This document shows, piece after piece, positions 23,460 through 35,307 of a stretch of DNA of 64,000 bases. The first letter of the stretch is position 1, and each line of letters begins with the position of its first letter. This stretch comes from Monocercomonoides exilis (Eukaryota; Preaxostyla; Oxymonadida; Polymastigidae): the NCBI GenBank assembly GCA_001643675.2, contig LSRY02000009.1:1625001-1689000 (forward strand). Reading direction: 5' to 3'. A program made the position numbers and the translations under genes. The notes beneath the pieces were generated by a model. The model saw only the letters and a program-made list of their open reading frames with translations, had not been told where the DNA came from and made no database searches.

Positions 23460-23772
23460 ATTATTTAGAAAATGAATAAAATTGAATATATTGTTTTTCT
23501 TTATTTTAATTTTTTTTGTGACAATGGTTTAATAACTTTTTCACACATTGACTTTGACACTTTGGAGTTATTGCTGATGATGAAATTTCGGAATAATTTT
23601 TCATTTATAAATATTATTGAATAAATTTCTGAGTAATTGATTTTTCATTTCATTTTTTCTTATCTGTGAAATCAACAAACTTGCATTTGAAAATTTCACT
23701 CAAAAATGACGCTTTGTCATTAATGAAATTGCATGTGCTTTTTCCCATAAAAAATTCAAAAAAATCCCAATT

Positions 23773-26700
23773 ATGTCTTTTACGAAACCTCAATCAACTC
23801 TTTATTCAAAATGCAAAGTTTTATGGAATGAAATTGAACGCATCGGTGGAGATGACGTTGATTCATTGCTTGTCTATTTGTTTTACACTTACAGGCAATC
23901 ATCTTCAGTTATTAACAATTTGCTGAAGTCATTGAACGGTTTGATTTTTATTTTTTGAATTTTTATATAGAAAATTTTCTGAACTGTCATCCTTGTCATT
24001 TTCTTTTTGATTTGTTTATTATTTATTTTTTTTCTAACAGAATATCACATTAAGCTGCTTGAAGACTTGTCTGTGGTGTATAACAACGCTCCTTTGCACA
24101 CTCAGACAACAATGCTACAGGCGTTGTCTCGAAACACATCATTATCCGGTTTACAAGACTATGGATATGATGTGACAGAAGGCAAATTTATTTATGCGAA
24201 ACAAACATTAAAGAAAAACCAAGGATTTATCATCCCTCCTGAAAAACCTCATCTTCCGTTTTGCAAAAGTGGTTTGAATTTAAAAATATTTTTTATCAAA
24301 TAATTTTCTCTGTTTATTTAGGTTTGAATGAACAGGACTGGGAAAAGGGCAACAACTGGATGTTGGCACATTCCACCGAAGCCTCCACTTCTCTCCAATC
24401 TGCAAAGAAAAAGCAGCGAGCTGAGCCAGATTACGCCAGATTTATTGATGAAGATGCCTGGGAAAATGAAATTGTTACAGAAAACTCTTCTTCAAATAAA
24501 AAACTATCTTCTTCTTCAACATCATCTCAACACAATAAAAATTCAAAAACCATTTCAGAAAAAAATACTTCTTCTTCAAATTCTTCTCCTTCTCAAGCTG
24601 TTGATGCACCTATCAGTACTCCAATTAGGAGAGAAAGGGGGTCAACAAAAAGAAAAACAAACAAATCATGTCATAAACGTTATTCTTCTCCTTCGCCCAT
24701 CCCAATTCACAAATTCTTCAAAACAAAAAAATCATCAACTTCTTCTTCTTCTCCTCCTCCTCCATCCTCTTCTTCTTCCTCTTCCTCTTCCTCTTCCTCC
24801 TCCTCCTCCTCTTCTATTTCTCCCTCATTCTCATCTCTGTCTCAACAAACCAAAATGCCCTTGACACCAAAGCGTACTTCATCAAAGCCAGTTTTGAGAC
24901 CGAAATCAGCAGCAGTCAACGACAAAGCAAAGAATTTGAATTCCACATCAGGAAAACCTTCTTCTTCTCCATCCATTTCATCTTCTTCTTCCTCTTCCTC
25001 ATCTTCTTCTTCTGCTTCTTCCTCTTCTTCCTCTTCTCCTTCTTCCTCTTCCTCTTCCTCTTCCTCTTCTTCCATTCTTTCAACTCCAACTTACTCTTCG
25101 TTGTTTCCATTGAGTGCATCTTCTGCTTCTTCTATTGTTACTCCACCAACAAAACTATCTTCCTCTTCCTCTTCCTCTTCCTCTTCCTCTTCCTCTTCCT
25201 CTTCCTCTTCCTCTTTTTCATATTCTTCCTCTTTATCCAAAAAGCAACAAAACATATCGAAAAATACGATAATAACTGACAATTCTTCTTCATCCAATAG
25301 AAATGAAAATGTGAGGGTGAGCGAGCAATTTCTTGAATATGTTTCTTCTCCCACTCTAATTCCTCCACATGCATTTCAAGATCTTCTGTCTTCATTTGTT
25401 AAAGACAGCATCACTTCTCCATCTCAACACAAAACCCGTGAAGACAATAGAATTTGTTCAAATCATGAAAATTCTTCGCGTATCATGAACAACAGAAACA
25501 CAATGGATATTTATTCTTCAACTTGTTCTCCTTCTCCATCGATTTCTTCAAGTGTCAAAACCGCTTCAATTGCTTCATCAAAAACAAAGAAAGGATTGGA
25601 AAATCTTGGAAACACTTGCTATCTTGCCTCTCTCCTTCAATGCTTCTCTTCAATAACTTCACAAAAACAATCAATTATAACAAACACAACATCAAAAAAC
25701 AATTTATCTTCTCGTGTTTTGAGTGTTTGTCAACAACTTGCAAAAGATGGAACATTAGTGCGTTCGTGGGTCCCATCACTGATCAACAAATGGGAAACAT
25801 TTTGCGGATACGGAAGTGGGCAACAACAGAATGTGATAGAGGCATTTGAAAATCTTCATCAACTTCTTCAAAATGATAAGATAATTAAAAAGGACACCTT
25901 CAATCCAGTGCTCATTACACATTTCAAATGTCAAAAATGTCAAAAAGTTTCAAATCATTTTAATGAATCTTGTTGCAATATTGTCATCAATGCATCATCA
26001 CCTCACAAAGGTTTATCTTCACTTTTTGCAACAGAAATTTTGGATGGAAAGAACAATGTTTATTGCGATGAATGCAAAGAGAAATGCTGTGCTGCTCGAT
26101 GGGAGGAAATGGCTGCATTTCCAGAGGTTCCAGCCATCTGTCACGAATGCACTGAAACTTCTTGCTCTGCACCTTCAAAAACCTTCGTCATGGAAACCGA
26201 TAGAGTGAATCAGCGTTCGTTTTGCAAAGGATTTTCAAATGATAATTTTCAACATCTCCTGGAGAACTATAAAGAAGTGTATTTTTATCATTTTGTTGGG
26301 CAAATTCTTCATAAACAGTTGGATCAAAGAAATGGCCATTATATCGCTGTCATCAAAAGAAATAGAGGAAACGATGTCTCATGGAATATTTGCAACGATG
26401 CTGATGTGACAGAACTGAACATCGAAAATTGGACAAAGGCATGGAAGGATCTTTACGCACAAGGTTACAATTCATCACTCTCATTCTATACCAAAGAAAA
26501 AACAAAACCAACGTTTTCAACTATTCAATTTGGTGGTTCCTCCTCTTCTTCAGAAACATCCAATAACAACACTTTAAATAACACATCAACAACAACAACA
26601 CCATCATCATCGTCTCCATTCATCACACCATCTCCTCGAACAACTTCCATTTCACAACTTTCTTCATCAATCACATCTTCATATGGATTAGAAGCACTAA

Positions 26701-27983
26701 ATGAAAGAAAAAAGAAAACGTGCATCTTTTCTCCCAACGAGAAAAGATTGATCTTCAAGCCCAAGACGAAATTATGGAAAGAGTTTTCCGAAGAAACAAA
26801 CATCAAAGTTTCTTTGTCACACTTCTACAAACTTACCACCAACTTCTCCAAAGCGAAAAGATGAACTGACCTTTGTGGAATGTGTGAGAAGTTGAACTAT
26901 CTTGAGAACAAATTAAAGTCATCTCCAAACAAAAATGGACTTTCTTCTGTTGAGCTTCATACACTCAAACTTCTTCGTCAACACCGACTTGTTGCTGAAA
27001 TGCAACGAAAACACTATCAATCAACTGTCGACAATCTGAAAGAGGGAGAGGCAGTCTTCGTCTTCGACTTTAAAGAAAAATGGAAACTCCCCATCAGAAA
27101 AAATCAACTTCAACAAGAATTTTTCAACTATCAACAAGTCTCCCAATTCACAATCATCTCACTTCAAAAAATCAATAATCAACAAATAAAAAGAACATTC
27201 AACTTCTTCTCCGACTGCCTTTCTAATGATCACAGATTTGTCATAGAGTGTCTGGAATCTGTGATCAAGAGACACTTCTTCTCAGACACTCACACTTTTA
27301 AGTTCTTCTGCGATTCAGGTCCACACAACCGAAATCGCTTCCTCCTTCACTTCATCCTCTCCAAACAATCCAAACTTCTTAAAAAGAAAAATACTCAACT
27401 CAACTTCTTCGCTGAGCACAATGGAAAAAATATCTGTGATAGTGAATTTGGTGCGTTAGTGAATGCAATCGACAACAATCTTTCGACTGAACACATCACC
27501 ACACTTCATGACTTGATCAACTTCTTCGAAAACAATATGAACACTTCGACATCGGCTTCTTCAACTTGACAATCAAACATTTTCTCAACATCATCATCAA
27601 ACTCTTCACCATCTTCAGCATCTGTCAATAACTTTAAGTGTGAGAGACACTTTGAAGAATATGTACCATCTCAGCAAATTTCATGGCCTTCACTGTCCGT
27701 TCCCCACATGAAGGACTACTTGTATTTTGAGCGCAAAGGCTCATTTGTCTGTGCTTCAGCTGTTGGATATCTTCCTCAACGCTCTCTGGTTGCCCTCGAA
27801 TCTTCAACAATGAAAGAAAAAGTTCAACGTTCAAGGAAGTCATTTCACACTGATATCACATCATCTAACTCTTCTCTTCTTTCTCAATCTTCTCAAGATC
27901 TTCTTTCAAGAAGATTTGATCTTTTTCTTGACTCTTCATCTTTAAATGAATCTCAAAATTGTTCTTTTGGTGTCCCTAATTAA
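23773..27983 (+). CDS. USP deubiquitinase-transposase protein, copy B
   Basis: Exons 23773-23938, 24041-24271 and 24322-27983 form one frame. It holds an N-terminal helical domain (LSGLQDYGYDVTEGKFIYAK), a very long Ser-rich linker (about 24480-25580), and a USP cysteine protease with Cys box GLENLGNTCYLASLL (Cys codon 25617-25619), zinc-type CQKC and CDEC pairs, His box RNGHYIAVIKR (His codon 26337-26339) and WNICNDADVTEL. NIKVSLSHFYKLT follows, then in-frame TGA at 26862-26864. Beyond it come CGMC, DFKEKWKLPIRKNQ, CDSGPHNRN and FFAEHNGKNICDSEFG, resembling transposase catalytic motifs. A second TGA lies at 27567-27569 in a Ser/Thr linker. The tail (HMKDYLYFERKG) ends at TAA 27981. USPs cleave ubiquitin from substrates; a role in transposition is inference. 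Confidence 0.7.
23939..24040 (+). other. Intron 1, copy B
   Basis: Starts GTTTGATTTT, ends CTAACAG. Splicing joins AACG to AATATCAC in frame. Confidence 0.7.
24272..24321 (+). other. Intron 2, copy B
   Basis: 50 bp, starts GTTTGAATTT, ends TTTAG. Splicing joins AAAAGTG to GTTTGAATGAACAG in frame. Confidence 0.7.
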
Positions 27984-27999
27984 GAAACTGGTTATTGTG

Positions 28000-28125
28000 C
28001 ATGCTTAGCTGGCACTCTATCGGAAGGGTGCTGGACATGACTGTTCGTTTTAGATTTTGCAGCCTTCGGGCTGCTTTATCCGGACCTGGATACGACGAAC
28101 AGCCTCCCAGGTGCACAACAGTTAG
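28000..28125. ncRNA. Candidate structured RNA downstream of copy B
   Basis: A GC-rich island right after the gene. GCACTC (28012-28017) pairs with GGGTGC (28026-28031). CTGTTCGT (28041-28048) pairs with ACGAACAG (28095-28102) and encloses the hairpin GCAGCC-TTCG-GGCTGC (28059-28074), a stable UUCG tetraloop if transcribed on the plus strand. ACCTGG (28084-28089) pairs with CCAGGT (28107-28112) and crosses the long stem, making a pseudoknot. I could not match it to a named ribozyme. Possible roles include a self-cleaving or 3'-end element, or an end-recognition structure. Confidence 0.45.
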
Positions 28126-28129
28126 AATC

Positions 28130-28907
28130 CGATTGTTAACTTTTGGTTATTGTCCCTGATATGTCCCTATTTATTTCTTGGTTATTGTCCCGCTTATATT
28201 AGTATATATCGAGATTCATTAATAGAGAGAGTTGTGAGGGAATTCATTGTCTTTGGGTGAGGTTTTTGGAAGGGAGAGTACTTGAGAGTGTGAAATGTTG
28301 TTTTATCATTGTGTCTGTTTTTTTTCTTTGTTGGATTTGATCTTTTTGAGTCAAAGAGAAAGAAATATCAGAAAGGGGTGAGTGGATAAAAAACAAAGGG
28401 TAAACAGTCAAGTTAGTTTTTGAACTTTTAATATAAGTATTCTTTTTTGTTTGGAATTGTCGTTGATACCACGAATTTGTTGAAATTGTACTATTTCTTC
28501 TTATATTTTTTATTGTTCAAAATTGTTGATATTTAGTTGATATTTGGTGATTGTTTAATGATTATGTGATTGAATTATGTTTTACTGAAAGTTGATGAAT
28601 CTGATTCGAGATTTTCTGACAGTTTTCAATTTTATTTATGATCGAAATCATGAAGAACTTTTTGTTTTTTTATGTCATTTTGATTGGTGAACGATTGATA
28701 TTTTTTAACGTTTTTCTCTCACTTCACATTGTTAGTTTTTCCATATGTTCACGAAAAAGTGTATTTAGGCATATGACAAATAATAATAAAGATATCAACA
28801 ATAAATAATTTCCTTTAAAATACGAAAACATAACAAATCAATCAAAATCATCATATAAGACAACAAAAAGCTATTATTTTCTAAAAATATGTGTAATAAA
28901 AAATCTC
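28130..28907. other. Element interior; no gene seen
   Basis: AT-rich, no supported open frame or motif. Confidence 0.5.
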
Positions 28908-29513
28908 TATCACAAAAGTGGTCACTAATTTTTTTTCGGATTTTGCAACAAACAGACATTAAAAGATGTGGGGAAGCTGTCTGCGTGGAAATCTGAGAAA
29001 AAATTAGTGACCACTTTTGTGATCGCCAGTCATTTCAATTTTCAGTTTTATAATAGTTCCGATCGTTCAACGGATCAAATCTGATGAGAACCTTAATAAA
29101 AGTGTTTTTCTAAATGACTGGCGATCACAAAAGTGGTCACTAATTTTTTCTCAGATTTCCACGCAGACAGCTTCCCCACATCTTTTAATGTCTGTTTGTT
29201 GCAAAATCCGATGAAAAATTAGTGACCACTTTTGTGATCGAGCTTTTCAATTTGACATATTTTCAGGAAAATGGAACGTATTTATAATTTTTTGTATTTT
29301 ATTGTGTCAAAAATAAATATGCATTAATTTTCATGTGGATATTTTTGTGAGCAAAGCGCAAAGCAATTAATGTATTTGAACCATATTCTCATTTTATTTC
29401 TATTAAAAAAGCTGCAATAATAGCAACCAATACGATTTTTTTCATAAATAATTTGTCAGCCTGAGATGGAATATCAGTGAAAATGAAAGAATAATAATTC
29501 ATCTTTCAGAAAT
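28908..29513 (-). repeat. Right 606-bp TIR of the DUB-transposase element
   Basis: Reverse complement of 22854-23459, with modules at 28908-29024 and 29123-29239. The 98-bp central spacer is identical to that of the left TIR. Confidence 0.85.
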
Positions 29514-30074
29514 ATGTCTGTAAGTGATTCTATTTTAATGAGTATTTCTTTGACTTTATTTTTTATTTCATCATGGTTAATTGGTTTTTTCTCCATTATT
29601 ATTAATTCAATCTATCTTTTTTTTGATTCTCTATTTTGACTTATTATTTCTTTGAATATACTCTGAACTTATCTTCATTGATTTTTAAAATTTATTTATA
29701 AATTTATTCATCTGACTTTTGGATTTTATTTTTCATGTTTATCGTATATTGATAGCTATTTATCGTGACACAACGTGCATTGAAGATGGAGAAAAAAAGA
29801 TGAAAGCAAATTAACTAAATAATGAAGAAATGAATTTCTTTTTTAATTAAAAAAGATTTTTGGAGAATTAACAGTTCACTTGAAATGAAGTTTAATTTTT
29901 GTTGGATGAAGATGAAGAAAGAGAACATGACGATAGAGTTCAGAAGAATCAGAAGGAAATATATTTTCTGAATGAAATCATAGCAAAGAGAAAAGAAACA
30001 GGAGAAAAACCATTTGAAAATTGATTCGCACCAGCTAATTAGCATATTCAAAAGGTGAATGAATAAAAAATCAA
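29514..30074. other. AT-rich spacer; no gene seen
   Basis: No motif or convincing open frame. Confidence 0.5.
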
Positions 30075-30700
30075 CTTCTTCGTTGGAAGCACTTCGTAAA
30101 TGGCAGAGGAAATGATGTGTTCTTCAGTGGAAGCAGCATAACCCAATCCCCATTTGAGAATTGTGGTTCAACAACTCAAACTAAAAGAGTGTGGAATCAA
30201 GGAACTGCTGACAATGAAACTTTCAATGGCTGGCTCCCACTCATTGCCCAGAACAAAATCGTTGCTAGCAATGGAACCGATGCTGATGTCTGTGGAAGAC
30301 CCCAAAAGACCCCATGTGCCGCCATCGAATATGCTCTCAACGGCTTCATTTCCCTCCTCCAAGAAGCATCCCTCACCCTCCTCACCTCAACATTTGTTCC
30401 TCTTCAAACACTCTCTTTCAGCGCGGTTGACACAAAAATCACTGGAAATGACACAGATTCCACCAACATCGCCTCCAGTAGTATTCCTCAACCATCATCT
30501 TCTTCTTCTTCTTCTTTTTCATCATCTTCTTCTTCTTCTGCTGCTGCTAATGCTTTTTCTCAAAAATCTTTTTCCTTTCCCCTCTCGTCCTTCCATTCAT
30601 CTCATCCGTCTTCCCATTCTCGCCTATTCCCTTTTCGGTGGTATGTTTTCAACATCAGAGGAATGTGCGAACATTGCTTCATTTTTTTGCTTGAATGAAG
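30075..30700 (+). pseudogene. Beta-helix protein fragment
   Basis: Begins inside the FDGNTAKNGRGND block (its start is degenerate) and runs through ITQSPFENCGSTTQTKRVWN, NGWLPLIAQNKIVASNGTDADVCGRP, TPCAAIEYAL, TKITGNDTDSTNIASSSIPQP and a Ser run. It aligns with 52610-52985. The N-terminal 400 residues are absent. Downstream a Ser-rich tail leads to a stop at 30697-30699. Confidence 0.65.
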
Positions 30701-30879
30701 TTCAGTCGCACGACTTCAATGCTTTCATCATCATCTCAAACTTCTCCCCATTTATCGAAAGATTGTTCCATTTCACATTCCTCCTCTTCATCGTTTTCTT
30801 CCTCATATTAATCATAAGCCGCTTTTCCAAATAACACATCCACTAAATTATCTTCCTTATCTCCCTCTTCGTTATCATA

Positions 30880-33100
30880 ATTTTCGTCTTTATTTTCCTC
30901 CTCTTTTTCTGCTTCTTCTGCTTCTGCTGCTTCTGCTGCTTCTCCTTCTTCCTCAGTTTCAGCTTCTCCTCCTACTCCTCCTCCTTTGCTGTCTCCAACA
31001 CTCAGACCAGACTCATTTCAGCTCTCAAAGAACAAAACAGCAGACTCTCGTATTCATCCTCGTCTGCGCACAGCCAATCTTCCTCGCTCGCCTCTTTCAA
31101 CACACACTTCATCTGCTCCATCACCATCCATTTCATCTTCTCCTTTCTCTTCTTTATCATCATCTTCTTCCTCCTCCTCTTCTTCTTCGTCGTCGTCATC
31201 TTCATCATCATCATCTTCTTCTCTTCCACCTTCTTCTCTTTCTCCCTTGTCCAACTCCACCTCCTTCCAGAAGTTAAGTTCTGCCAAGAAGATCAAGCGC
31301 CTCAAGAAGGATTCGAACCTTCGCCTGCTGTCGAGCCGTGTGTTGCGCCATCTTCGCACTCTTCAGAATGAGCAACTGGAGAAAGAGCTACTTCAACAAC
31401 AGCAGCAGCAAATGAGGATGAACCAGCAGATGAGTCAACAGCAAGAGCAGCAGCAGCAGATGAACAGTTATACTCCAACTGTCAGATTTGAGCTTCCACC
31501 TTCTGATGAGTCTGCTTCAAATGAGACATCAAATGAGGGTAATGGGCAGATGGAGGTGGAAGAGGAAAGACAATCTTCTGTTGGGAATGCAACAGCAGAT
31601 GCAATTGACACGGCAAGTGTGAATGAAAGTGGAAGTGTCAATGACAATGGCAATGGAAGTTTCAATGTGAATGAGAATATGAGTGAGAATGGCAGTTATG
31701 CTGCTTCTTTATCTCCTTCTCTGTCTCCCTCTGTTTCTCTTCCTCTTTCCTCTTCCCATTCAACGTATCCTCCTCATCTTCCCCACTCATCTCATCCATC
31801 TCAACTAACACTGTCTGCTCAAGTTCCTCTTTTATCTCTTAATTCTTCTTCTCCTTCTCTTTCATCCCTTTCCTCCTTTTCTTCTCTCTCTCCTCTCCCT
31901 TCTCTCTCCTCTCCTTCTTCAAGCAGCATCCGAACAAGATCTCTTGCTGCCTCTGACAGACGAGCCGGCTTCTGCAAAGAGCACATCCCAGCGCCGTTGG
32001 AATACGAAGAGCAGCTGTACTCAATCTTCACTCCGCCTTCGTCGCCTGTGAAGAAAGAAGGAAACATGCTTCTCTCTGCGCATTCAGCTGTTTATTCTGC
32101 TTCTGCTTCTATTTCTTCTTCTCGCCCAATGCTCTCATCTTCATATTCTGTCTCTTTCACTCCTTCCTTCACTCCTTCTGTACCTTCTACCATTTCTCCT
32201 TCAACTTCCTTTTTTCCTTCTTCTTCTTCTGTCTCTTCCTCTTCTATTTCTCCTGTCTCATCCATCTTGCCTATCTCCCCAATCTCCACTCTCCATTCTG
32301 TCCCTTCTCTTCCTTCTGCTGCCTCTTCTCCTTCTTCTCCTTCTGACTCTGATGCTGACATGCCCCCAAACAACCGCTTCATCCACTCACTCAGCAAATC
32401 TCTGTCTGAAATACTGTCAAAGAAATCAGCAGAAATCACAACCATTTCATCTTCTGGCAATCTTCCTCAGCCAACTAAATCTATTTTGGCTTCTTCTTCT
32501 TCTTCTTCTTCTTCATTTGTTCTTTCTCATACCTCAAGTCTTCCAACGCCCTCCACTTCGATCTATGCCATTCTCTCTCAGCGCTCAGATGAAGAGCTGC
32601 TGTGTCTGATTGAAGCATATCTGGCTGATTCAATGAAGAAGACGAAGAAGCGCATCAAAATGGAATTCAACGAAGAAGAGAGAGAACTGATGGAGTTGAG
32701 AAGAAGCAAGAAAGAACGATTGAAGCAGCTGAGGGCGGTGCGAGCAGCAGAGAAAGCAGAAGAAGAGAGGAAGAGGAGGAAGAGCGAGATGAAAGCGAAA
32801 GAGGAGAAGGAGGCGTTGCAGGCAGAGGCCGAGCGGATGATGAAGAGCAGCACATATGCTGTGCTTAGACAGAAGGCGCTGATTGCACAAATTGGTAATG
32901 ACATCCCAAAAGTGCGGAGGATGTTCCCAGCAGCTGCAAAGTGTTTGGAGTGGAACAAAACAAAAGGAATTGAATGGTTGGCTCATGAAAATGTCACTTA
33001 CAGAGAATTGGCAAATAATCCGGATTTCCCAACGCTGGGCTTTGGAATAATAATATTACCTTCTGAAGCTCGCAAGAATCCATCATTATTATTATTATCT

Positions 33101-33132
<32 letters not shown>

Positions 33133-35268
33133 CTCCACAAAACACCCCGCCAATCATATGACCTCTCCTCCTTCCATCGCCAACACCAACACAATTGACA
33201 AGAGTGTTTCTATTCTCCTTCGCCGTGCCGAAAGCATCGCCTCCTCCTCTCATTCTGCCTTCGTCTTCCACTCTGTCGACTTTGTTGTGCTCAAAGTGTC
33301 CCGCCTCTTCTCCTCCCGCGCCTTCGTCCTGGCTGCCTCCCTCGGCTTGTCTGGCGCTGAGCTCACTGCCATCTGGAGGCTGTTTGTGTTGTGTGTGTCT
33401 TCTGCGCATTCGCTCGTGCTGCTGCCAAATCAGTCGCTCCACACGCTGTTTGTGGGGTGTGTCTACGTCGTCGCTGCCATCTTCGCACAGACTGTGCTGT
33501 CAACACTGTTTGAGCAAGAGGTGGATGATGTTGATGAGCTGATGGAGAAGGAAGAAGGAGAAGGAAGAGGAAATGGAGAAGGAGATGATATGATTATCAC
33601 AAACAACAAAGACACACCAAGATGGGTGTATCAGCTGTGTGAGGGAGAGAAAGAGAAAGAAGAGAGGAAGGATCTGCTGAAGAAGAGGCAGCAGCAGCGG
33701 AAGGAGATGCGGAATTCGCAGCTGCTTTCGAATGGTGTTGTGTTTTCGCAGTGGTGTGAGGCGTTTGTGAGATATTCGCTTGTTGGGCTGACAACAGACA
33801 GGATTCTGCAGCCACGTGCATTTCTGAGCAGTGTCAGTGCAGTGGATCCATCAAAGAGTTCAGTGGCTGAGCTGATGAAGCAGAAGAAGAAGGAGAAGAA
33901 GGAGATGGAGAAGAAACAGAAGATGATGACAATGTTGAATCAGAACAATACAATTTTCAGTGGAAATGGAGTGAGTTCATCTGATTCTCTGATGAATAGC
34001 AACATCAGTCGTGTCAGCAATGAAGCAGGATTCAAAGAAGTCAACAAAAAAGCGAATAAAAGCACAAAAAAGACAAATCCATCCATTCTGACGCTGTCAC
34101 AGATCATCTCCACATACTGCAGATGCTTCCCTTCTGTCACAAACACATTGGAATCGAATCGATTCACTCAAAATGCAACTGACAGTTCTGAAAAAGCTAA
34201 CAAAAGTGCTGTTTCTGTTGGCTCTGCCACTCCTCCTCTGACTCCAACATATTCTCCGCCTTCTTCTCCATCTCTCACTCCTTCAATGTCTTCTTCTTCG
34301 TTCCCTCCTTCCTCTTTTCCTTCCTCTCCTTCTTCCTCTTCCTCTTCTTCCTCTTCTTTTGTAATTCCAACAGCATCTCTTGCTTCTTCTCCTCTTCTTC
34401 CGTCTGTCACATCATCTTCCACTTCATCTGAACATTCCAATCAAATAAATCACCAACATCATTCATCATCATCTTCTTCTTCTTCCTCCTCCTCTTCTTC
34501 CTCCTCCTCCTTTTTCCATTTCTCTTCCCTCCCTCTTTTCCTCCAGCCCCGTTTCGTTGCCCATTACATCAACACTCTCTTCATTCCTGAGCTCCATCGT
34601 GAATTGGACGGCATATCAGCTGCGTTTGAGGCAGAGCTGAGAGATTTCGAAAAGCAGAGAGCGAATTACGTGGCTGAACAGCAGCGAGTGAAGGACAAAG
34701 AGAAGTCAGCTCCAAAAGGCGCACTCAGAAATATGCAGGTCATTCCGAAATCTTTGCGTTCTTCTTCTTCCTCCTCCTCCTCCTCTTCTTCTTCTTCCTC
34801 TTCTTCCTCTTCATCATCATCTTCTTCTTCTCATGAGAATTCAACAGCACTTGTGCCTCTTTCACATCCATCGACCAATTATTACTATGGAATGAAGCAG
34901 AGGAACATTCCTCACCCTCAGCTGATGCCTCCTCCTAGTTCATCATCTTCTTCTGCTTCTTCTTCAACTTCTTCTGTTTCTTTTCGTTCTCGTTTATCTT
35001 CCTCTTCTTTAACTTCTTCTTCTTCTTCTCATTTCTCCTCTCTTTCTTCCACCGCCTCTCGTCTTTTGGGCAAATCCTCTTTGAATTCTCGTCTTTCCAT
35101 TGTTCCCTCGCACTCCAGGCGCTCCAGCAAGCATCAAGCACATCCTCCACTTAGCCCTCTCACTCGCACACAGACACAGCCACAAACACAGACACAAAAG
35201 ATGAACATCAACAACTTGCTGAGAAGTGCTAATGATGAGGTGAAAATGGAGAAAGAGAGAGAGAAAGA

Positions 35269-35307
<39 letters not shown>

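Larger units (their letters stand above)
22854..29513 (+). mobile_element. 6.66-kb deubiquitinase-transposase element with 606-bp TIRs
   Basis: 22854-23459 and 28908-29513 are reverse complements over 606 bp. I found only a couple of mismatches near the inner edges. Between them lie the multi-exon copy B gene and a GC-rich structured segment. Near-identity of the ends implies a young insertion or strong homogenisation. A target duplication could not be resolved: the flanks CAGATGC and ATGTCTG are only loosely alike. I cannot assign a named transposon superfamily. Confidence 0.8.

Noticed and set aside
24842-25395. Acidic and basic minus-strand open frames inside copy B
   Set aside because: They are mirror images of the poly-Ser linker (TCC/TTC codons) of the plus-strand gene.
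21700-28125. Calling the GC islands HDV-like, twister or hammerhead ribozymes
   Set aside because: The topology is suggestive but I could not find the required catalytic-core nucleotides, for example CUGAUGA/GAAA for hammerhead. They are left as unnamed structured candidates.
31002-31359. Minus-strand Glu/Asp-rich open frames
   Set aside because: Complements of the poly-Ser tract of the pocket-like gene.
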